Positions 43,219 through 51,411 of a DNA stretch of 55,529 nucleotides are shown one piece after another. The position numbers were made by a program, and so were the translations under genes. The DNA is from an uncultured Lachnospiraceae bacterium (GTDB taxonomy: Bacteria; Bacillota; Clostridia; Lachnospirales; Lachnospiraceae): the NCBI GenBank assembly GCA_934438085.1, contig CAKSBC010000016.1, forward strand, positions 1 to 55,529. Reading direction: 5' to 3'. Position 1 is the first letter of the stretch; the number at the start of each line of letters is the position of its first letter. Below the pieces are notes generated by a model that was given only the letters and a program-made list of their open reading frames with translations, was not told where the DNA came from and made no database searches.

Positions 43219-44071
43219 ACAGTGCACATCCACAGATTGTTCAAGCTGTACAGCTGACTGTGCATCAAGAAAGGGAGAGCAGGTAGACTTTTCAGCACAT
43301 CTTTCAAAGGGTTCATCTGTAAAGCATGTTTATGCCGTAATGAGCGGAAAGGGCGGAGTAGGAAAATCTTTAGTTACTACACTTACAGCCTGTGCATTTG
43401 CTAAAGCCGGATATAAAACAGCTATACTTGATGCTGATATAACAGGACCGTCAATACCTAAGGCCTTTGGCGTAGACAGAGAAACTCTCAGAGTTACGGA
43501 AGATCAGCTTATGGTTCCTGTAGAAAGCAGAAACGGCATTAAGATAATGTCAGCCAATCTGCTTCTTGATAATGAGACAGACCCTATCATTTGGAGAGGA
43601 TCACTTATTGCATCTGCAGTCAAGCAATTTTATGAGGAAACACTCTGGCAGGATGTTGACTATATGTTTGTTGACATGCCTCCCGGAACCGGCGACGTTC
43701 CGCTTACAGTTTTCCAGTCTCTTCCTGTAGAGGGAATTATTATGGTTACAAGTCCTCAGGATCTGGTATCCATGATAGTCGCAAAGGCTGTAAACATGGC
43801 AAAAATGATGGAAAAGCCGGTCGTAGGTATAATTGAAAATATGTCTTATTACACCTGCCCTGACTGCGGAAAGCAGCACAGCATATTCGGTGAGAGTCAT
43901 ATTGATGAGGTTGCAGGAAAATACGGACTGTCTGTTCTTGCAAAGCTACCTATTGATCCGCATACAGCAGAGCTTATTGATGCCGGAAGAGCTGATGAAA
44001 TATCTACTGATGCAATGAAGAAGGCGGTTGACGTTATAAGCGCTATCGCAAAATTCGGATCTGATAAATAA
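43211..44071 (+). CDS. Mrp/NBP35 family Fe-S cluster carrier ATPase
   Basis: A P-loop ATPase that assembles and delivers Fe-S clusters. The 286-residue protein has an N-terminal cysteine cluster (Cys5, Cys10, Cys13, Cys17), as in NBP35. The deviant Walker A SGKGGVGKS is at 45-53. DADITGPSIPKAFG and the C-terminal CPDCG pair, which binds the bridging cluster, are present. ATG 43211 follows AAGGAGGAG; in-frame codons further up overlap queH by 80 bases. It overlaps the queH 3' end by 8 bases. The Fe-S enzymes RimO, QueH and IspH in this window are plausible clients. Confidence 0.92.
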   Translation: MSEQCTSTDCSSCTADCASRKGEQVDFSAHLSKGSSVKHVYAVMSGKGGVGKSLVTTLTACAFAKAGYKTAILDADITGPSIPKAFGVDRETLRVTEDQLMVPVESRNGIKIMSANLLLDNETDPIIWRGSLIASAVKQFYEETLWQDVDYMFVDMPPGTGDVPLTVFQSLPVEGIIMVTSPQDLVSMIVAKAVNMAKMMEKPVVGIIENMSYYTCPDCGKQHSIFGESHIDEVAGKYGLSVLAKLPIDPHTAELIDAGRADEISTDAMKKAVDVISAIAKFGSDK

Positions 44072-44086
44072 TAAGGAGCATACATA

Positions 44087-45133
44087 ATGCAGAGGATCCT
44101 TGTCGCCGGAGGTGCCGGCTATATAGGCTCACACATTTGTGTTGAGCTTTTAAATAAAGGCTATGATGTCACAGTTGTAGATAACCTCTATAATTCTTCA
44201 AAGCTTTCAATGCAGAGAGTTGAGGAAATAACAGGTAAAAAGCTTAGTTTTTTTGAAGCTGATTTTCTTGATGAGGATGCCATAAACGATATATTTGCAA
44301 AGCAGAAGCCAGAAGCGGTTATAATGTGCGCAGGCTATAAGGCTGTCGGAGAATCGGTTGCAAAGCCGCTGGAGTATTACTACAACAATTTGAACAGTCT
44401 GATGCTTACATGTGATGTTATGAGAAAGAATGGCTGCAAAAACATTATTTTCTCATCTTCAGCTACTGTATACGGTGATCCGGAGGAAATACCGATAACT
44501 GAGGAATGTCCTAAGGGCGAAATAACAAACCCGTACGGACAGACAAAGGGAATGATAGAGCAGATCCTTACTGACATTCACAAGGCTGATGACAGCTTTA
44601 ATGTTATTCTGCTCAGATACTTTAATCCTATCGGAGCGCATCCTTCGGGACTTATCGGAGAAGATCCTAAGGGAATTCCTAATAATCTTGTTCCTTATAT
44701 AGCTCAGGTTGCTATCGGAAAGCGTGATGCCGTACATGTTTTCGGAAATGATTATGATACACCTGACGGAACCGGAGTAAGAGACTATATCCATGTAGTG
44801 GACCTTGCCAAAGGACATGTATGCGCAATCAACAAGCTTGAACGCGACAACGGACTCTTTATATATAATTTAGGTACAGGCAGAGGATATTCAGTCCTTG
44901 AGGTCATTGATGCTTATGAAAAGGCCTGTGAAAAGCCTATAAAGAGAGTTATTGATCCTAGAAGACCGGGAGACATTGCATGCTGCTATTGTGATCCGTC
45001 AAAGGCTGAAAAAGAGCTTTTTTGGAAGGCGGAGCTCGGTATATATGAAATGTGCCGAGACTCATACAAATGGCAGAGCATGAATCCTGAAGGTTACGGC
45101 GAATGTGAACACGCAGATATATGTCTTAAATAA
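44087..45133 (+). CDS. galE: UDP-glucose 4-epimerase
   Basis: Interconverts UDP-glucose and UDP-galactose for sugar use and cell surface glycans. The SDR fold opens with the NAD loop GGAGYIGSHI at 7-16. The catalytic Tyr150-x3-Lys154 is YGQTK, preceded by SSSATVYGDP. RYFNPIGAHPSG and GVRDYIHVVDLAKGH are typical. The 348-residue length is normal. AAGGAG precedes the ATG. It has no other sugar genes nearby. Confidence 0.95.
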   Translation: MQRILVAGGAGYIGSHICVELLNKGYDVTVVDNLYNSSKLSMQRVEEITGKKLSFFEADFLDEDAINDIFAKQKPEAVIMCAGYKAVGESVAKPLEYYYNNLNSLMLTCDVMRKNGCKNIIFSSSATVYGDPEEIPITEECPKGEITNPYGQTKGMIEQILTDIHKADDSFNVILLRYFNPIGAHPSGLIGEDPKGIPNNLVPYIAQVAIGKRDAVHVFGNDYDTPDGTGVRDYIHVVDLAKGHVCAINKLERDNGLFIYNLGTGRGYSVLEVIDAYEKACEKPIKRVIDPRRPGDIACCYCDPSKAEKELFWKAELGIYEMCRDSYKWQSMNPEGYGECEHADICLK

Positions 45134-45139
45134 CTATTT

Positions 45140-46480
45140 ATGTCTAATGTAATTATTATTGGTGGAGGCGCAGCCGGAATGATGGCTGCCTGCGCAGCAG
45201 CTGCAGGCGGTCACACCGTGCGCCTACTTGAGAAAAACGAAAAATTAGGTAAGAAAATATATATCACAGGCAAAGGCAGATGCAATTTCACCAATGCCTG
45301 TGATTTTAATACGTTTATGGGAAATGTGGTCTCAAATCCAAAATTCATGTTTTCCTCACTAAGATCCTTTGATCAGCAGGCTGTAACGGATTTTCTTGAA
45401 GCTAACGGCTGCAGAACTAAGGTTGAACGAGGTATGAGAGCATTTCCGTTATCAGATCATGCTTCTGACGTTACAAAGGCATTGGAACGATTTTTAAGAT
45501 CGAATAACGTCAGGGTGGATCTTTGTACCGAGGTAATTGAGGTTCGAAGAATAAGAAGAACTCAGAACGAAGCTGCAGAGGCTTTGAAATCTGCTGATAC
45601 TGAGTCACCGGAAAAAATAATCATCAATGAAGATACTGATACAGCATTTTCTGTTGTTGCAAAAAAACAGGGCGGCAAAAGAGCTGTATTATATGCAGAT
45701 AGTGTTGTGGTCGCAACAGGCGGGCTGAGCTATCCTTCAACCGGTTCGACGGGAGATGGTTACATGATAGCCAGGGATCATGGACTCTCGGTAGAAGAGC
45801 TTTCTCCGGCATTGGTTCCGTTAGAAACCGCAGATGATTTTGGGGAACACAGAAGGCTTCAGGGTGTAAGCCTTAAAAATGTTTCCGTAACAGTCCTTGA
45901 GAAAGGCAAAAAAAAGCCGATATATGAGAGCGAGACCGGAGAACTTCTGTTTACACACTTTGGATTAAGCGGTCCGCTTATTCTTTCGACTTCATCTCTT
46001 ATCAGCAAGGGTTTAAGGGACGGCAAAAAATATACGCTGGAGATCGACCTTAAGCCTGCTCTCAGTGAAAAGGCTCTGGATGAAAGAATACTCAGAGACT
46101 TTGAAAATGCTATGAATATGAATATTGAAAATGCACTTTCAAAGCTTCTTATATCTTCGCTTCGTCCTGTGATCTTAAGACGCACCGGTATACCGGAAAC
46201 AAAGAAGGTACGAGAAATAAGCCGTAATGAAAGGTCGTCTCTTATAAATGAAATCAAGCATATGTCCTTTGATATTACCGGTACAAGAGGCTTTAACGAA
46301 GCCATAATCACACAGGGCGGTGTAAAGACCTCGGAGCTTGATCCGAAAACTCTTGAAGCAAAAAAATGCAGAGGCTTGTATTTTGCAGGAGAGGTGATAG
46401 ATGTGGATGCATTTACAGGAGGATTTAATCTGCAGATAGCGTGGAGTACGGGGCACGCTGCAGGATCAAATATCAGATAA
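45140..46480 (+). CDS. BaiN/HI0933-type NAD(P)/FAD-dependent oxidoreductase
   Basis: A 446-residue flavoprotein of COG2081. The FAD-binding GGGAAGMMAACAAAAGG lies at the N-terminus, then EKNEKLGKKIYITGKGRCNFTNA. ATGGLSYPSTGSTGDGY and the C-terminal GEVIDVDAFTGGFNLQIAWSTG are diagnostic. Some relatives were proposed to act on bile acids (BaiN), but most have no known substrate. A polar insert of about 25 residues (around 140-165) is present. The ribosome site is weak. In many Clostridia this gene precedes cmk-ispH-rpsA; here a MATE gene separates them. Confidence 0.9.
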   Translation: MSNVIIIGGGAAGMMAACAAAAGGHTVRLLEKNEKLGKKIYITGKGRCNFTNACDFNTFMGNVVSNPKFMFSSLRSFDQQAVTDFLEANGCRTKVERGMRAFPLSDHASDVTKALERFLRSNNVRVDLCTEVIEVRRIRRTQNEAAEALKSADTESPEKIIINEDTDTAFSVVAKKQGGKRAVLYADSVVVATGGLSYPSTGSTGDGYMIARDHGLSVEELSPALVPLETADDFGEHRRLQGVSLKNVSVTVLEKGKKKPIYESETGELLFTHFGLSGPLILSTSSLISKGLRDGKKYTLEIDLKPALSEKALDERILRDFENAMNMNIENALSKLLISSLRPVILRRTGIPETKKVREISRNERSSLINEIKHMSFDITGTRGFNEAIITQGGVKTSELDPKTLEAKKCRGLYFAGEVIDVDAFTGGFNLQIAWSTGHAAGSNIR

Positions 46481-46597
46481 GCTTAGTGTCTTGTTGTGGT
46501 ATTTATTGGCAACTTAAATAATGTATATAAAAAGGAATTCAATAGATTTATTGATATCCTTTCACTGCATGCAGCTAAAGACAGGAGAAAAAAGTGT

Positions 46598-47971
46598 ATG
46601 GCATCTCAGGTTCAAAAGGGTGAGATATACGCTGAAAAATCAATATTTAAAATAATCATGAAGACAGCACCGCCTATTATGTTGGCACAGCTTATACAGG
46701 CTATGTACAACATAGTAGACAGTTATTTTATCGGAATGTACTCAGAGGACGGACTTACGGCTCTTTCGGTAATTTTCCCGATACAGCTGCTGATCATGGG
46801 GGCTGCAATAGGTACAGGAACAGGTGTCAACATTGTAATGGCCCATCACTACGGCCTTGGTGAGAATGATAATTCAGAACAGGCGGCAGGAACAGGTACA
46901 TTTCTTATAGTTATGCTCTGGGTGCTTATAAGTGCAGTCTGTATTTTCTTTATGAAGCCGTTTGTAAATGCATCTTCACAATCAGAGGCTGCAAGAGAAA
47001 TGGCTTATACCTATGGATACATAGTAGGGATAGGCAGCCTTGGACTTATAGCGGAAAGCATTTTCTCAAAGATCCTGCAGGCAGGAGGAAACATGAAGAG
47101 ACCTATGACGGCAGAAATCGTAGGTGCGCTTATTAATATAGTCCTTGATCCCATACTGATTTTCGGCATGTTCGGACTGCCTGAAATGGGCATAGCAGGA
47201 GCCGGAATTGCAAGTATACTCGGACAGTTTGCTGCTGCGGCGATAACAGGTGTTAAAGCATTTACTATGCCTCCGAGCATGAATACGGCAATAAGCTGCA
47301 CAAAGCGTATATTTAAGCTTGGATATCCTGCAATTGTGATGCAGTGCCTCTATACTGTATATATTGCATTACTTAATTTTATCCTTGCTGGCTTCTGTGA
47401 TGAGGCGGTAACCGTACTTGGTCTTTACTACAAGCTGCAAACCTTCTTCTTCATACCGTTTCTTGCACTCGAGACATGCGTAGTCCCTATAATAAGCTAC
47501 AATTTTGCGCTCAAGCTTTACAAACGATGTACGAAGACATTCTGGGAATCAACAGCTATATCAGCTGTATTGATGCTGGTAGGAGTTTTCTGCTTTGAAG
47601 TTATCCCTGGACCTTTGATGAGGATCTTTACGGACAGTGAAAAGGTTATCAAGATAGGAATACCGGCATTCAGGCTCATAGGCTTAAGTTTCGTACCTGC
47701 TGTTACATCCTGGCTTTATCCGATATTCTTTCAGGCTATAGGCAGAGATTTTACAAGTGCATTCCTATCTGTATTCAGACAGCTTATATGTCTGGTTCCT
47801 TTGTTTTATGTATTTTCAAGGATAAGCCTCAACTTAAGCTGGGCTGCATTTGTTATGACAGAGCTGCTTGTTACGATAGCCGGAGCGGCATTTTACGTTC
47901 CTCAGGTTGCAAAATGGAAGGCAGAAGAGGAAACTGCCGCTATTAATGCGAAGGGAGAAAACAATCAATGA
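46598..47971 (+). CDS. MATE family efflux transporter (copy 4 of 4)
   Basis: A 457-residue polytopic protein of the NorM/MepA-like MATE group. The signatures TAPPIMLAQLIQAMYNIVDSYFIG, GIGTG-type AAIGTGTGVNIVMAHHYG and KILQAGGNMKRPMTAEI are visible. ATG 46598 is preferred because ACAGGAG is just upstream; the longer frame from 46496 adds a polar stretch not seen in the family. Its stop overlaps the cmk start (ATGA). A possible promoter (TTGTTG 46491-46496, TTAAAT about 17 bp later) lies upstream. Substrate unknown. Confidence 0.9.
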   Translation: MASQVQKGEIYAEKSIFKIIMKTAPPIMLAQLIQAMYNIVDSYFIGMYSEDGLTALSVIFPIQLLIMGAAIGTGTGVNIVMAHHYGLGENDNSEQAAGTGTFLIVMLWVLISAVCIFFMKPFVNASSQSEAAREMAYTYGYIVGIGSLGLIAESIFSKILQAGGNMKRPMTAEIVGALINIVLDPILIFGMFGLPEMGIAGAGIASILGQFAAAAITGVKAFTMPPSMNTAISCTKRIFKLGYPAIVMQCLYTVYIALLNFILAGFCDEAVTVLGLYYKLQTFFFIPFLALETCVVPIISYNFALKLYKRCTKTFWESTAISAVLMLVGVFCFEVIPGPLMRIFTDSEKVIKIGIPAFRLIGLSFVPAVTSWLYPIFFQAIGRDFTSAFLSVFRQLICLVPLFYVFSRISLNLSWAAFVMTELLVTIAGAAFYVPQVAKWKAEEETAAINAKGENNQ

Positions 47972-48639
47972 AGCATATAAATATTGCTATAGACGGTCCT
48001 TCAGGTGTGGGCAAAACTACACTTGCAAAGATCACAGCCAATAGATTCAACTGTATACATGTCGATACCGGAGCTATGTTCAGAACCTTTGCAGTGTATT
48101 TTGATAAGAAAGGCATCGATGAAGAAAATGAACAGGCAGTATGTGATGAACTTTCAAACCTTGATATAAACATCAAATACATTGACGGCGAACAGCACAT
48201 GATACTTAACGGCGAAGACGTCACAGGCCTTATAAGGACGGAAAGAATATCTCATGTTGCTTCTGTTATCTCACGCTACGGCAAAGTGAGGGATAAGCTT
48301 TTAAAGCTGCAGAGAAAGCTTGCTGCCGAAAACAATGTCATAATGGACGGAAGAGATATAGGAACAGTGGTCCTGCCTGATGCCGGAACCAAGATCTTTC
48401 TCACAGCCAGACCGGAGGTCAGAGCAAAAAGACGATATGACGAGCTTAAAGCCAAAGGAAAGCTTGAGGGAGCGGAGCTTTCTGATATCGAGAAGGATAT
48501 AATAGAAAGAGACTACAGAGATTCGCACAGAGAAATTGCACCGCTTGTACCGGCGAAGAATGCTGTAATAATAGATACATCTGATCTTAGTATTGATGAG
48601 GTTGCCGAAAGGATAGCGGGGGAAATACATGGATGTTAA
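47968..48639 (+). CDS. cmk: Cytidylate kinase
   Basis: Phosphorylates CMP and dCMP to the diphosphates. The P-loop GPSGVGKTT is at 10-18. DTGAMFRTFAVYF, DGRDIGTVVLPDAGTKIFLTA and RDYRDSHREIAPLVPA are characteristic. The 223-residue length is standard. It starts in the MATE4 stop and overlaps ispH by 11 bases. The cmk-ispH-rpsA order is widespread in Clostridia. Confidence 0.95.
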   Translation: MKHINIAIDGPSGVGKTTLAKITANRFNCIHVDTGAMFRTFAVYFDKKGIDEENEQAVCDELSNLDINIKYIDGEQHMILNGEDVTGLIRTERISHVASVISRYGKVRDKLLKLQRKLAAENNVIMDGRDIGTVVLPDAGTKIFLTARPEVRAKRRYDELKAKGKLEGAELSDIEKDIIERDYRDSHREIAPLVPAKNAVIIDTSDLSIDEVAERIAGEIHGC

Positions 48640-49504
48640 GCTTGCAAAAACTGCCGGATTCTGCTACGGAGTCGAAAGAGCTGTTAATGCTGTTTATGAT
48701 GAGCTTTCTCATGAACACGGAGCAATATATACCTATGGTCCGATAGTCCATAATGAAACCGTAGTAGGTGAGCTTAAGGAAAAAGGCGTGAATGTTATTG
48801 ACAGCTTTGACGAGCTTAAGGAGCTTTGCTTATCGGGAAGCATGAACGGTTCATCTGTGATCATCAGAGCACACGGAGTTGGAAAAGAGGTCACCGAATT
48901 ATTATCGAAACCGGAATATGGTATAAAGGTCATTGATGCGACCTGCCCGTTTGTAAAAAAAATTCATGACATAGTTACAGAGCACTATAAAGCAGGACAA
49001 AAGATAATTGTAACCGGTTCTGCAGTGCATCCGGAAGTTCTTGGGATACTGGGACAGATCAATAATGATGCTGTTGTTGTCGAAAATCTTGAAGAAGCGA
49101 AGAAACTTTTAGTTAATATTGATGATAAATACTGTATTGTTTCACAAACCACTTTTAATCTACAAAAATTTCAAGATATTATTGAATTTTTTAGCAAAAA
49201 GTTATATTATGTTAATGTTGTAAATACTATATGCAATGCTACACAACTTAGACAGAAAGAAGCTTATGAGTTAAGCCGTGAGTGTGACGCTATGATAGTC
49301 ATCGGCGGCAAGAATTCATCCAATACTGCAAAGCTTTACGATATTTGCAAAAAAGCATGCAGAGCGACTTATTACATAGGATCTTTAGAGGATTTTGATG
49401 AAGATATAGATAGTTCTGTACACTGCGTTGGGATTACAGCAGGGGCTTCAACCCCAAAAACCATTATTCAGGAGGTCCTAAAATATGTCAGAGATGAGTT
49501 TTGA
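48629..49504 (+). CDS. ispH: 4-hydroxy-3-methylbut-2-enyl diphosphate reductase
   Basis: Last enzyme of the MEP isoprenoid pathway, forming IPP and DMAPP with a [4Fe-4S] cluster. The three cluster cysteines are expected in AGFCYGVERAV (Cys12), DATCPFVKKIH and TICNATQLRQ. IRAHGVGKE and SQTTFN are conserved. The 291-residue length is that of the stand-alone enzyme. It overlaps rpsA by 20 bases in a different frame. In many relatives the two are one fused polypeptide. Confidence 0.95.
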   Translation: MDVKLAKTAGFCYGVERAVNAVYDELSHEHGAIYTYGPIVHNETVVGELKEKGVNVIDSFDELKELCLSGSMNGSSVIIRAHGVGKEVTELLSKPEYGIKVIDATCPFVKKIHDIVTEHYKAGQKIIVTGSAVHPEVLGILGQINNDAVVVENLEEAKKLLVNIDDKYCIVSQTTFNLQKFQDIIEFFSKKLYYVNVVNTICNATQLRQKEAYELSRECDAMIVIGGKNSSNTAKLYDICKKACRATYYIGSLEDFDEDIDSSVHCVGITAGASTPKTIIQEVLKYVRDEF

Positions 49505-50630
49505 AGATATGCTCAATGAGTCTTTCAAAACAATACGTACAGGAGAGATTGTAACAGGAAAGGTAATCGATGTTAAGCCTGAGTGCATTCTGTTAAATAT
49601 CGGCTATAAGTCAGACGGTATCATCAACAGAAACGATTATTCAGCAGATTCATCCTTAGATCTTACAACTGTAGTAAAGGTCGGCGATGAGCTCGAAGCA
49701 AAGGTAAGAAAGGTAAATGACGGCGAGGGTCTTGTTGTTCTCAGCCACAGAGACATTCTTACAGAGAAGAATAACCAGAAGGTTCAGGAGGCATTCGATA
49801 ACAAGGAAGTGCTTACCGGTAAGGTCGATAAGGCTGTAAACGGCGGACTTTCAGTAGTTTACGAAGGTGTACGTCTTTTCGTCCCTGCAAGCCTTGTATC
49901 AGATAATTTCGAGAGAGACCTCAATAAGTATGTTGGTCAGGATATTGAGTTCGTTATTACAGAGTTCAATCCTCAGAAGCACAGAATCATTGGTGACAGA
50001 AAGCAACTCATCGTAGAGCGTAAGGCTGCTGCTAAGCAGGCTCTTCTTGAGAGCATTCACGAGGGTGACGTTATTGACGGAACAGTTAAGAACGTTACAG
50101 ACTTCGGCGCATTCGTTGATCTTGGCGGAGCTGACGGTCTTCTTCATATCTCAGAGATGGGATGGGGCAGAACAGAGAGCCCTAAGAAGGCATTCAAGTC
50201 AGGCGATACAATCAGAGTTATGATAAAGAGCATCAGCGAAGACGGTAAGATCGCTCTTACACGTAAGTTCCCTGATGAGAACCCATGGGTACTTGCTCTT
50301 ACAAAGTATGCTGTAGGCAATGTTGTAGAGGGTAAGGTAGCAAGACTTGCAGATTTCGGTGCATTCGTAAATCTTGAGCAGGGTATCGACGCTCTTCTTC
50401 ATGTTTCTCAGATCGCTAATGAGAGAATCGAGAAGCCTTCAGATGTTCTTAAGGTCGGTGATGTAGTTAAGGCTAAGGTTACAGATCTTGACGCTGAAGC
50501 AAAGAAGATCTCACTTTCTGTAAAGGCACTTCTTAACGAAGGCAAGAAGAAAGAAGCAGCTCCTAAGGAGGAAGATACTGAGGTAGCTGATGTTTATACC
50601 GATTCTGAAGAGGAGTCAGAGGAGGAATAA
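49485..50630 (+). CDS. rpsA: S1 RNA-binding domain protein (ribosomal protein S1 homologue)
   Basis: A 381-residue protein with four S1 domains, shorter than the six-domain Proteobacterial S1. The domains begin near GEIVTGKVIDVKPECILLNIG, KEVLTGKVDKAVNGG, GDVIDGTVKNVTDFGAFVDLGG and GNVVEGKVARLADFGAFVNLE. The C-terminal tail is Glu-rich. It likely helps mRNA binding to the 30S subunit. CAGGAGGT lies inside the ispH 3' end. A strong terminator follows at 50658. Confidence 0.92.
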   Translation: MSEMSFEDMLNESFKTIRTGEIVTGKVIDVKPECILLNIGYKSDGIINRNDYSADSSLDLTTVVKVGDELEAKVRKVNDGEGLVVLSHRDILTEKNNQKVQEAFDNKEVLTGKVDKAVNGGLSVVYEGVRLFVPASLVSDNFERDLNKYVGQDIEFVITEFNPQKHRIIGDRKQLIVERKAAAKQALLESIHEGDVIDGTVKNVTDFGAFVDLGGADGLLHISEMGWGRTESPKKAFKSGDTIRVMIKSISEDGKIALTRKFPDENPWVLALTKYAVGNVVEGKVARLADFGAFVNLEQGIDALLHVSQIANERIEKPSDVLKVGDVVKAKVTDLDAEAKKISLSVKALLNEGKKKEAAPKEEDTEVADVYTDSEEESEEE

Positions 50631-50657
50631 TCTCCAAATCTATATTATAAACATTGA

Positions 50658-50685
50658 GGGCTGTCGCTTTTGCGACAGCCCTTTT
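50658..50685 (+). terminator. Rho-independent terminator after rpsA
   Basis: A perfect 10-bp stem, GGGCTGTCGC (50658-50667) with GCGACAGCCC (50672-50681), has a TTTT tetraloop. TTTT follows at 50682-50685. It ends the MATE4-cmk-ispH-rpsA transcript. Confidence 0.85.
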
Positions 50686-50760
50686 ACAAAGTCAGGCTTC
50701 AAAGCTTTATAAATGCCGTCAAAGTATGGGAATTATATGAGATTCGAAGGGAGAGGAATA

Positions 50761-51273
50761 ATGGAAATTGAAAGAAAATGGCTTGTAGGAAAGCTCCCGG
50801 ATAATTTAGACTCATACCCTTCGTCACTTATATATCAGGGCTATATATCAAAGGATCCGGTCATTCGCATAAGAAAGCGCGATAATGACTTTTATCTTAC
50901 GGTTAAAGGAAAAGGACATTTATGCCGTGAAGAATTTGAGCTTTGCATAGATGAAAAATCATTTGAAAAGCTATTGAATAAATGCGAAGGCATTGTCTTA
51001 AAGAAAAAACGTTATGTTATTCCTATTGACCGATCCGGAAATGTCTTAAAACCCGGCATGACCGGAAAATACAGCATCGAATTGGATGTATTCGAGGGTG
51101 ATTACGAGGGACTTGTATATGCCGAGATCGAATTTGATACAGAGGACGAGGCAATACAATTCATACCTCCGGAATGGTTTGGAGAAGATGTCACATTGCT
51201 TAAAGGCTACAGCAATGCAGAGCTCTCTGAGGGTAATGAAGCTTTGATGAATAAAAACGGCTTCGGCATCTGA
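50761..51273 (+). CDS. CYTH domain protein
   Basis: A 170-residue CYTH/triphosphate tunnel metalloenzyme. These bind triphosphate compounds with metal ions in a beta barrel; bacterial members hydrolyse inorganic tripolyphosphate or remain unassigned. The hallmark ExExK is EIERK (Glu2, Glu4, Lys6). The later barrel strands include VIRIRKRDNDFYLTVKGKG and YSIELDVFEG-YAEIEFDTEDEA. ATG 50761 follows GAAGGGAGAGG and puts ExExK at the N-terminus as expected. It stands alone between a terminator and the tig promoter. Confidence 0.88.
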   Translation: MEIERKWLVGKLPDNLDSYPSSLIYQGYISKDPVIRIRKRDNDFYLTVKGKGHLCREEFELCIDEKSFEKLLNKCEGIVLKKKRYVIPIDRSGNVLKPGMTGKYSIELDVFEGDYEGLVYAEIEFDTEDEAIQFIPPEWFGEDVTLLKGYSNAELSEGNEALMNKNGFGI

Positions 51274-51277
51274 GAAA

Positions 51278-51295
51278 ATATGGTAAAAACCATAT
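51278..51295 (+). other. Small hairpin after the CYTH gene
   Basis: ATATGGT (51278-51284) pairs exactly with ACCATAT (51289-51295) around an AAAA loop, just past the CYTH stop. There is no T tract, so it would be at best a weak terminator. Confidence 0.3.
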
Positions 51296-51342
51296 ATTAT
51301 GCGTATTTTGAAGCTTTCAGGGTACTTGAAATACCACGTTTT

Positions 51343-51371
51343 TTGTGATAAAGTATGATTTTGTTTATAAT
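51343..51371 (+). promoter_or_regulatory. Sigma-A promoter of tig
   Basis: TTGTGA (51343-51348) and TATAAT (51366-51371) are 17 bp apart. The leader is about 35 bases, then ACAGGAGAC and the tig ATG at 51412. No CIRCE or CtsR-like operator is visible. Confidence 0.6.
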
Positions 51372-51411
51372 AGCATTAGTATGCAATATTTAACAACAGG
51401 AGACAGTTTAA

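Noticed and set aside
46496..46597. Longer N-terminus of MATE4
   Set aside because: The added stretch is polar and unlike MATE proteins, and ACAGGAG supports ATG 46598.
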